Below are positions 1 to 4,343 of a stretch of DNA of 5,197 nucleotides, one piece after another. Position 1 is the first letter of the stretch; each line of letters starts with the position of its first letter. The notes beneath the pieces are model-generated. The model had not been told where the DNA came from, made no database searches, and saw nothing but the letters and a program-made list of their open reading frames with translations. The DNA is from an uncultured Desulfobulbaceae bacterium (lineage in GTDB: Bacteria > Desulfobacterota > Desulfobulbia > Desulfobulbales > Desulfobulbaceae): NCBI GenBank assembly GCA_945787305.1, contig CALZIH010000308.1, positions 1 to 5,197 of the forward strand, given 5' to 3'. Made by a program: the position numbers and the translations under genes.

Positions 1-512
1 ACCGTCGCCAACCACCCGGCGTTGCAGTGGGTGAGGACCTGCACCGGCTCGCCAGGCTTCCGCTCAGCAGCTTCCCGAAGCAGCGCGGCTCCATGCTGGC
101 CGATCCGTCGGCAGGTCTCCACGTCATCTTCCGCGATCTCCCCCGCCTTGATGTAGGCTGCCGCCGCCCTCGTGTCTAGCGGCAAGGGGCGCAGGTCGTC
201 CAGCATGAGCTCGAGCGCCCAGGCGAGATTCACCGCGGTCGGGCGGGTTTGGCGGAGCGCTCGAGCGGCACCGTCCAACGACATATCCGAGGGATCCGAC
301 CGGACCGCCAGCGCGATTCCGTAGGCTGCCGTCGCGCCGATCAAGGGCGCACCACGGACCTGCATCGTTTTGATCGCGTGCGCCGCCTGGTCCAGGGTCT
401 CTAGGCGTAGCAACTCAAAGCGATGAGGCAACGCGGTTTGGTCGATGATCTCGACCGACCACCCATCCTTGGCGAGCCAGATCGTACGGTAGGGGGTGCC
501 GTGGACCTTCAT
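1..512 (-). CDS. mtnA: S-methyl-5-thioribose-1-phosphate isomerase, N-terminal half (runs off left edge)
   Basis: MtnA converts 5-methylthioribose-1-phosphate to 5-methylthioribulose-1-phosphate in the cytoplasmic methionine salvage pathway. I translated the minus strand from the ATG at 510-512 and found an open frame of 170 codons to the edge, about half the usual length of roughly 345 residues. Family signatures are clear. The start reads MKVHGTPYRTIW, followed by GWSVEIIDQ (residues 17-25), VRGAPLIGATAAYG (52-65), TRPTAVNLAWAL (89-100) and THCNAGWLAT (161-170). The Cys in the last motif (about residue 163) matches the catalytic cysteine of the family; the catalytic Asp would lie beyond the edge. 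The start agrees with the family N-terminus, but no good Shine-Dalgarno sequence is seen. The gene follows the hydrolase-TPR gene by 33 bases, with a 10-bp hairpin between them. GC is high, unlike the genes to the right of 1665. Confidence 0.93.
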   Translation of the reverse strand, partial: MKVHGTPYRTIWLAKDGWSVEIIDQTALPHRFELLRLETLDQAAHAIKTMQVRGAPLIGATAAYGIALAVRSDPSDMSLDGAARALRQTRPTAVNLAWALELMLDDLRPLPLDTRAAAAYIKAGEIAEDDVETCRRIGQHGAALLREAAERKPGEPVQVLTHCNAGWLAT

Positions 513-529
513 GGCCCAAAGATGGGGGT

Positions 530-559
530 GACGGCGTCGTGAATGCTAGCGACGCCGTC
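530..559. repeat. Perfect 10-bp inverted repeat at the end of the hydrolase gene
   Basis: GACGGCGTCG (530-539) and CGACGCCGTC (550-559) are perfect inverted copies with a 10-base loop that contains the hydrolase stop codon (TAG at 546-548 on the minus strand). The GC-rich hairpin lies between the hydrolase and mtnA. It could be a terminator or an mRNA-processing or pausing structure. No U-rich run follows it on the minus strand, and only a short TTT follows on the plus strand, so a classical intrinsic terminator is not well supported. Confidence 0.5.
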
Positions 560-1604
560 TTTCCTGGACGGGGGCCTTCTCCTGGATCTGCGACAAGATG
601 GTGCGTGCGTTGCTGTTCTCGGGATTGAGGGCAAGTGACTTTCGGTAGTTACGAATCGCCCGGATCGTGTCTCCCAGAACGAGGTACGCCTCCCCTAGGC
701 TATCCCAGGTATTGAAGCCCCCTGGATAGGCCTCGGTGTTGAGCCGGAAGACCGCGAGCGCGAGCTCGGTTTCGTCGGCCTGTATGAGGTCGTAGCCCAG
801 CTCGTTCAACACCCGCTCGTCGAAATCGTACACCGAATCGACACCAAAACCACGCCGCTGCTCGTGATACCAGTCGACCGTTGTCGCATAGTTGCCCTCC
901 TTGAGCTGCACGAGCACGTCATCAACCAGAGACCGCGCGAACGGGCGGGCAAAGTTCCATGTCGGCCCGGCAATGACCGAGTCCCGGATCTCTTCTCCTC
1001 GGGCGAACGCCCCCATCGTTTCCAGTATGGCGGGCGAGGAGAGGAAAAGGGGATCACTGTGCGCCGCTCCCACGATCACCAGATGCCGGCCCTGAGAGAA
1101 CCCGGCCCGGACCTCCTCGGCGTTCTCGACCGGGGTCCGTCCGTCCAACGTCCCGCTAATGAACAACGTCGGGATATCGGACTCGAGTGGGGCTCGAAAC
1201 GCCTCGTCCAACCGAGGCAGGCCCGGAACCTGGCAGATGTCTGGAAATGGATAGTCAATCGTTGCCCCCAGCAGGGCGCTCCGTCCCTCACGCTCAATGC
1301 GTTCGAGGCGCTCCCCAGACGCATAGGACGCACAGTCCATTGCCAGGGTCATGGCAGACAGGGCGCGAGGCGTCCGAAACGCGTAGGCCCACCGAGCCAA
1401 GTCGCGATAGTCACCCTGGGACACCGCGAGGAGTTCAGCCGGGAGACGCTCCATTCCGGTCTGACTCCCCATCACATCCGCCAGCCGTTTCTGCAGATCC
1501 CACTTCCCTATCACCACCCGGCGCTTGGGGAGTGCTTCTACCGTCACCGGCTCCCGCTCCAGGCCCCTCTCCTTTTCCAGTTCCTTCTCCCGTTTTGTTC
1601 CCAA
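546..1604 (-). pseudogene. Alpha/beta-hydrolase C-terminal part with TPR tail, 5' end lost
   Basis: This is the C-terminal portion of a serine-type alpha/beta-hydrolase (TAP-like C-terminal half) followed by a tetratricopeptide tail. The hydrolase part spans about residues 14-203. It contains LFISGTLDGRTPVENAEEV, where Asp154 is the likely catalytic acid, and LVIVGAAHSDP, where His182 is the likely catalytic base. TPR-like segments lie at about 264-298 and 299-332 (NTWDSLGEAYLVLGD, then SLALNPEN). The G-x-S-x-G nucleophile motif and the N-terminal half of the fold are missing, so the piece cannot be a complete enzyme. The open frame begins with a TTG at 1602-1604, just after an in-frame TAG (1617-1619), and no Shine-Dalgarno sequence precedes it, so this start is probably not real. 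Recognisable hydrolase sequence begins near 1565; the Lys/Glu-rich stretch before it is doubtful. The gene shares high GC and strand with mtnA. The exact substrate (peptidase or esterase) cannot be told. Confidence 0.75.
1553..1602. other. Polypyrimidine tract (plus strand) at the edge of the junction
   Basis: About 50 bases are strongly C/T-rich on the plus strand, with only a few purines. On the minus strand they encode a run of Lys, Glu and Arg at the doubtful start of the hydrolase fragment. The tract ends where recognisable sequence of the left part is lost. It may be a natural charged linker, or a low-complexity region that favoured a wrong join. Confidence 0.45.
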
Positions 1605-1665
1605 ACAGTTTCTGGCCTATCTGGATCGAGAGAGTTTTGTGGATGTACAGCTGGGCGATTCAATA
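1570..1665. other. Junction between two unlike sequences (chimera or rearrangement breakpoint)
   Basis: Two minus-strand genes lose their identity within this interval. The NrfD-like protein ends after about residue 56 (near 1660) and is followed by 13 unrelated residues and a TAG at 1617-1619. The hydrolase fragment becomes recognisable only from about 1565. Base composition changes from GC-rich on the left to about 50% on the right. The roughly 60-90 bases between belong clearly to neither gene. No terminal inverted repeats, target duplication or transposase remnant was seen, so an assembly chimera is more likely than a mobile element insertion. A real deletion or recombination cannot be excluded from sequence alone. 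Confidence 0.7.
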
Positions 1666-1826
1666 TTGAAAACATGGTACAGTGAAGAGACGATAAATGC
1701 GCCGGCCACAATACCGGTAATATAGGGGTAGAGAACGATCATCAGGCTCCAGTGCACATGGAGATCGTTTGGGAATACGTAATTAGCCAGGGCTGTTGCT
1801 GCAGCTGCGCCATGTTCAGGACTCAT
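1617..1826 (-). pseudogene. NrfD/PsrC-type membrane subunit, N-terminal fragment
   Basis: NrfD/PsrC proteins are multi-span cytoplasmic-membrane subunits that exchange electrons between the quinone pool and a periplasmic ferredoxin-like partner. The first ~56 residues fit this family. A hydrophilic lead (MSPEHGAAAATALANYVF) is followed by HVHWSLMIVLYPYITGIVAG and AFIVSSLYHVF, which is the first membrane helix with its flanking polar residues. After this the expected remaining helices (full length is usually 300-400 residues) are absent. Residues 57-69 (SPSCTSTKLSRSR) are not NrfD-like and run into TAG. The start is well supported: the upstream FeS gene stop and this ATG overlap as TAATG, and GGGAGGTGG lies just before it on the minus strand. 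The truncation coincides with the GC break, so the rest of the gene is probably lost through a misjoin. The symbol nrfD is not assigned because NrfD, PsrC and related subunits cannot be separated from this fragment. Confidence 0.8.
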
Positions 1827-2635
1827 TAGACCACCTCCCTTCGTAAGCCCACGTAATGGAGCGCTGGTTTATTTCCCATTCCGGGTTTCAGAACCGAGAC
1901 CACATGGGGCAGGTGCAAAATCTTGTACACTTCGGATTCTTTATCATTCAAGTCGCCGAACAGCCTGGCCTGCACCGGGCAGACACTGACACAGGCCGGC
2001 AACAGTCCTTTACGGACCCGGTGATAGCACCATGTACACTTGTCTGCTGTTTTGGAGCGTGGGTTGATAAATCGAACGGAATAGGGGCAGGCCTGCACAC
2101 AATAACCGCAAGCCACGCACCGTTTGGAGTCCACCAGGATAAAACCGTCTTCGGTTTGAAACGTTGCACCGACAGGACAGACCTGAACACAGGAGGGGTG
2201 CTCGCACATGTTGCAGAGCTTGGGAACAAAAAAGGTATCACGGGTCGGATGCGGCAGGTCCTTGCGCGGTTCCTGGTAGCCGTCCAGACCGCCATTGGGG
2301 CAATCAACATAGACATCATCATGATCATCGATCACGTACCGTTCCACCCAGGTCCTATAGTTACCGTCAGGAACCTGATATTCATTTTTATCGGCAACAC
2401 AGCAGGATCCACAACCGATACAGCGGTTAATATCAACGATAAAAGCAAATTTTCTTTTGGTGATAAAGGTCCCTGTTTCATCACGCATACCAGGTATCTG
2501 TTCGGGAATATTTGTAAGATCCATGGCCCCTGCCGGAATAACCAACAGCAGCGATCCGGCGATGGTACCGCTCAGGACCTTTTTGATAAACGCCCGTCGA
2601 TCACGGGAAATCTCTTGCTCGATAGCTTTCATCAT
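1826..2635 (-). CDS. Tat-exported ferredoxin-like electron-transfer protein with four Fe-S motifs (NrfC/PsrB/DsrO-like)
   Basis: This is a periplasmic electron-transfer subunit that would pass electrons between an NrfD-type quinol subunit and a cytochrome or catalytic partner. The protein has 269 residues from the ATG at 2633-2635; the adjacent ATG at 2630-2632 is an equal alternative. Longer upstream starts would run into the cytochrome gene. AGGAGG motifs lie just before both ATGs. The N-terminus SRDRRAFIKK (twin Arg 13-14) plus a hydrophobic stretch ending in PAGA (about 34-37) is a Tat signal. Fe-S motifs are I C72-x2-C75-x2-C78, II C141-x2-C144-x4-C149-x3-C153, III C173-x2-C176-x2-C179-x3-C183 and IV C200-x2-C203-x11-C215-x3-C219. 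In motif I the usual fourth Cys is Asp82, and an extra Cys79 lies next to C78. The gene overlaps the cytochrome stop as ATGA and the NrfD start as TAATG, so the three are one coupled operon. The physiological substrate is unknown. Confidence 0.9.
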   Translation of the reverse strand: MMKAIEQEISRDRRAFIKKVLSGTIAGSLLLVIPAGAMDLTNIPEQIPGMRDETGTFITKRKFAFIVDINRCIGCGSCCVADKNEYQVPDGNYRTWVERYVIDDHDDVYVDCPNGGLDGYQEPRKDLPHPTRDTFFVPKLCNMCEHPSCVQVCPVGATFQTEDGFILVDSKRCVACGYCVQACPYSVRFINPRSKTADKCTWCYHRVRKGLLPACVSVCPVQARLFGDLNDKESEVYKILHLPHVVSVLKPGMGNKPALHYVGLRREVV

Positions 2636-3177
2636 TTGCCCTCCTCCTCTACACCAACAATCGCCTTGGCCTCCTTCACCCACATCAACGGTGCATGGAC
2701 ATTATGGCACTGATTACAGTTATGATCTATTCGCACATGTTGCTGTTCGAGATGCTGCGGCATGGAGATCATCTTGATGGATTCCTTAGGCCTGGCCCTG
2801 ATGATCTGGTTATGGCAACGCAGGCAAAGTGTTTTTATCTCATCACCTTGTTTTTTGGGTAATTTGGCGATAACCTTACCGTCTTGTACGTGGTCGGCAA
2901 CCGGGCCGTGACAGAACTCACAGGAAACTGTTTTATGGATCCCTTCCATATGCATTTCCCGAATATAGGGGTGGCAGACCAGGCAAGAGGCATTGGTGCC
3001 GTTGCGAAGGGGCCGGTTGATTTCATCTTCAACGGCTGTAGGTCTATAGTGGCCGTATTTACCAAAGGAGTCCGGCAGGAAAATCGTCCTGGCAGCGACC
3101 CCAACCACTACGACGCCAATGAGGATTAACAGAATCCTGACAATATGGCTGTACGGTTTTGATTTGTATTCCGGCAC
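2632..3177 (-). CDS. Membrane-anchored tetraheme c-type cytochrome
   Basis: The 181-residue protein has one N-terminal membrane helix (about residues 12-34) that acts as an uncleaved anchor, and a periplasmic domain with four CxxCH heme motifs. These are at C65-H69, C86-H90, C118-H122 and C154-H158, with many other His residues that could serve as distal ligands. It would carry electrons to or from the FeS and NrfD subunits encoded next, either to an unseen terminal reductase or into the quinone pool. The start is GTG (3175-3177), supported by GAGGAGGGG five bases upstream; no better in-frame start is seen. It is the first gene of the operon, and its TGA overlaps the FeS gene start as ATGA. 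The layout (cytochrome, Tat-FeS protein, NrfD-type subunit) resembles DsrJOP, but DsrJ has three heme motifs. NrfB-type and other cytochromes are alternatives, so no symbol is given. Confidence 0.88.
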   Translation of the reverse strand: MPEYKSKPYSHIVRILLILIGVVVVGVAARTIFLPDSFGKYGHYRPTAVEDEINRPLRNGTNASCLVCHPYIREMHMEGIHKTVSCEFCHGPVADHVQDGKVIAKLPKKQGDEIKTLCLRCHNQIIRARPKESIKMISMPQHLEQQHVRIDHNCNQCHNVHAPLMWVKEAKAIVGVEEEGK

Positions 3178-3210
3178 GTTCCCCTCCTCGACAACATGTG
3201 GAAGTAATGG

Positions 3211-3240
3211 ATTTTATCGAATGATATGACTAAAATGCAA
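3211..3240 (-). promoter_or_regulatory. Candidate sigma-70 promoter for the cytochrome operon
   Basis: On the minus strand TTGCAT (3235-3240, 3 of 6 matches to the -35 consensus) and TAAAAT (3211-3216, 5 of 6 matches to the -10 consensus) are separated by 18 bases. A start near 3204 would leave a leader of about 27 bases before the GTG, containing the Shine-Dalgarno sequence. The -35 is weak and the region is AT-rich, so chance is possible. Confidence 0.35.
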
Positions 3241-3300
3241 AGGGCATTCCACTTTAAAAATACAATTAAATCAGAAAGATAGAGTGGAAAACAAGCCGAC

Positions 3301-3352
3301 CGTTACCCGCAGGTAACAGACAAGGGGTTAAAAGTGCTACCATAGGGTAACG
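3301..3352. repeat. GTTACC/GGTAAC inverted elements, possible operator
   Basis: GTTACC (3302-3307) and GGTAAC (3312-3317) form a perfect 6-bp inverted repeat around CGCA. A further GGGTAACG (3345-3352) is an exact inverted copy of CGTTACCC (3301-3308), so three half-sites of the same hexamer occur within 52 bases upstream of ygbA. This arrangement suits a dimeric DNA-binding protein. The cognate regulator is not known to me. Confidence 0.4.
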
Positions 3353-3370
3353 TGCAGGGAGGGGTCACTT

Positions 3371-3386
3371 CTTGACCTGGATCAAG
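3371..3386 (+). promoter_or_regulatory. FNR/DNR/HcpR-like binding palindrome
   Basis: CTTGACCTGGATCAAG contains TTGA-N6-TCAA, the core of binding sites for the CRP/FNR superfamily regulators FNR, DNR/NnrR and HcpR. These respond to oxygen loss or nitric oxide. The centre is at 3378.5, exactly 41.5 bp before the start site predicted from the TAAAGT hexamer at 3408-3413, which is class II activator geometry. The downstream gene belongs to a family known as NO/nitrous-oxide responsive, which supports the reading. Which family member binds cannot be told from the site. Confidence 0.6.
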
Positions 3387-3407
3387 GAAAAAATAGAGAA
3401 GGACAGG

Positions 3408-3413
3408 TAAAGT
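3408..3413 (+). promoter_or_regulatory. Candidate -10 element for ygbA-tatBC
   Basis: TAAAGT matches the TATAAT consensus at 4 of 6 positions, and no good -35 lies upstream, as expected for an activator-dependent promoter. It falls within a run of TAAAG repeats, so its exact register is uncertain. The predicted start is near 3420, giving a leader of about 36 bases. Confidence 0.35.
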
Positions 3414-3455
3414 AAAGAAGTAAAGTCATGCGTAAAGCACTCACATGGGGAGAAG

Positions 3456-3815
3456 ATGCAAAAACATCCACGAATGCAACGGGAGGCCAAAACCGTCAAC
3501 ACCATGATTCGTCGTTATTGTCGCGACAACCATGGCCAAAAGCGGGGCCTCTGCCCGGAATGCATGCAACTACTCCATTATGCCGGCGAACGACTGCAGC
3601 ACTGTCCTTTCCAGGAAGGCAAGACAACATGCGGAAACTGCAGGGTTCACTGTTATAAACCGGCAATGCGGGAAAGAATTCGAACGGTCATGCGGTATGT
3701 AGGGTCACAGCGGATATCGGCCTGCTTGACAGGGTATAGAGAATACCGTACATTGCCATCCAAATATTGTTATACAGAATGCCTTCACGGGCTGTCCCCT
3801 GAAATAAAAAACTGA
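3456..3815 (+). CDS. ygbA: YgbA family protein (nitrous oxide-stimulated promoter family)
   Basis: This 119-residue cytoplasmic protein belongs to the small cysteine-rich YgbA family, whose E. coli member is controlled by the NO-sensing repressor NsrR. Its biochemical role is not firmly known. Visible family features are AKTVNTMIRRYC (11-22), GLCPEC (31-36), C50-P-F, TCGNCRVHCYKPAMRERI (58-75) and VMRY (78-81). Cysteines 33, 36, 50, 59, 62 and 66 look like a metal-binding set. The C-terminus after about residue 82 does not resemble the G-P-R-M ending I remember for the family. No alternative frame restores it, so it may be divergent. The ATG is preceded by GGGGAG at a short spacing and fits the family N-terminus. 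The stop lies 9 bases before tatB. The FNR-like site upstream is consistent with control by NO or anaerobiosis. Symbol given by family resemblance. Confidence 0.82.
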   Translation: MQKHPRMQREAKTVNTMIRRYCRDNHGQKRGLCPECMQLLHYAGERLQHCPFQEGKTTCGNCRVHCYKPAMRERIRTVMRYVGSQRISACLTGYREYRTLPSKYCYTECLHGLSPEIKN

Positions 3816-3824
3816 AAACCGCAT

Positions 3825-4343
3825 ATGTTTGGAATCGGCCTTCCTGAAATGATCGTCATCCTGGCAGTGGCTCTGATCGTTGTCGGCCCAGACAAACTTC
3901 CCGAGCTTGCCCGTTCCCTGGCCAAAGGCGTGATGGAGCTGAAACGAACCGTCAACCAGGTAAAGGCCGGACTCAACGAAGATGGGAATATTCTCGATGA
4001 TGTCCATGATGATCTGAAAAAAACCGTAGGCCAGGTCAAGGATCAATTTGACAAGGAAGGCAATTTGCTCTCAGATGTCCGGGATGAATTGCACGATACC
4101 GCCGGCGACTTAAAAGACCATCTGCTTGACAGCGAATCCAAAACCTGGCAGACAGCCGAGAGCAAAAAAGACCAACCAGACGAAGAGGTCATTGATCTGC
4201 AACCGCTTGAAGAGAGGCCCTGGGAAAAAGATCGTAAACAAGTGCCTGACAACGGCTCCACAGACACCGCAACACCTGTTGAGTCTGAAGCTGATACGAA
4301 CAAGGATCAATCCGGCAACACACCACCCGCATCCACCGCATGA
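3825..4343 (+). CDS. tatB: Sec-independent protein translocase subunit TatB
   Basis: TatB and TatC form the receptor that recognises twin-arginine signal peptides at the cytoplasmic membrane. The 172-residue protein starts MFGIGLPEMIVILAVALIVV (one membrane helix, about residues 5-20, with Glu8), then the hinge GPDKLPELARSLAKG and an amphipathic helix. The length is close to E. coli TatB (171). The N-terminus is intermediate between TatA and TatB, but the long tail and the position before tatC favour TatB. Residues 43-67 and 68-92 are a 25-residue tandem repeat, with a partial third copy at 93-102. The tail from about 103 is hydrophilic and rich in Asp, Glu, Lys, Thr and Pro, probably disordered. 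The start lies 9 bases after the ygbA stop, with no clear Shine-Dalgarno sequence, so translation may depend on coupling. The stop overlaps the tatC start as ATGA. Confidence 0.9.
   Translation: MFGIGLPEMIVILAVALIVVGPDKLPELARSLAKGVMELKRTVNQVKAGLNEDGNILDDVHDDLKKTVGQVKDQFDKEGNLLSDVRDELHDTAGDLKDHLLDSESKTWQTAESKKDQPDEEVIDLQPLEERPWEKDRKQVPDNGSTDTATPVESEADTNKDQSGNTPPASTA
3951..4130 (+). repeat. 25-codon tandem repeat inside tatB
   Basis: Residues 43-67 (VNQVKAGLNEDGNILDDVHD and following) and 68-92 (VGQVKDQFDKEGNLLSDVRD and following) align without gaps and end in matching D-L-x-x-T and E-L-x-x-T. A third copy begins at 93 (AGDLKDHLLD) and breaks off. The shared pattern x-x-x-V/L-K-x-x-x-x-x-x-G-N-I/L-L-x-D-V is seen twice. 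DNA copies have drifted, so this is an old protein-level duplication lengthening the amphipathic helix. Confidence 0.75.

Larger units (their letters stand above)
3178..3455. promoter_or_regulatory. Divergent intergenic regulatory region
   Basis: These 278 bases separate the divergent cytochrome-FeS-NrfD operon and ygbA-tatBC. I see no gene here. The stretch next to the cytochrome gene is AT-rich. It contains candidate promoters for each direction, an FNR/DNR/HcpR-like palindrome, repeated GTTACC/GGTAAC elements, and a spaced TTCCACT/AGTGGAA inverted repeat (3247-3253 and 3283-3289). Control of both operons from one region is likely, but the direction in which each site acts is inference. Confidence 0.75.

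Noticed and set aside
864..1685. Plus-strand open frame of 273 codons opposite the hydrolase
   Set aside because: It lies antisense to a protein with recognisable hydrolase and TPR motifs, shows no family signature and crosses the junction. It is a by-product of high GC.
546..1826. NrfD-hydrolase fusion through readthrough of TAG (for example by pyrrolysine)
   Set aside because: The shared frame has a one-in-three chance, most NrfD helices and the hydrolase nucleophile domain are missing, and composition changes at the same place. A breakpoint is the simpler explanation.
1856..2713. Plus-strand open frame of 285 codons opposite the FeS gene
   Set aside because: The minus strand carries four Fe-S motifs, a Tat signal and strong ribosome sites. 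The plus frame has none of these and overlaps the end of the cytochrome gene in antisense.
1617..3177. Assignment of the redox operon to dsrJOP
   Set aside because: The cytochrome has four heme motifs instead of three, the NrfD N-terminus does not look like DsrP, and no dsrM or dsrK is seen.
3324..3338. Possible sigma-54 promoter (GG-N10-GC) upstream of ygbA
   Set aside because: The GG and GC spacing fits, but the flanking bases match the TGGCAC and TTGC elements poorly, and an FNR-type site with good geometry offers a better account.
3428..3658. Plus-strand open frame of 76 codons overlapping the start of ygbA
   Set aside because: It overlaps ygbA in another frame, has no family features and no ribosome site; the ygbA frame has conserved Cys motifs.
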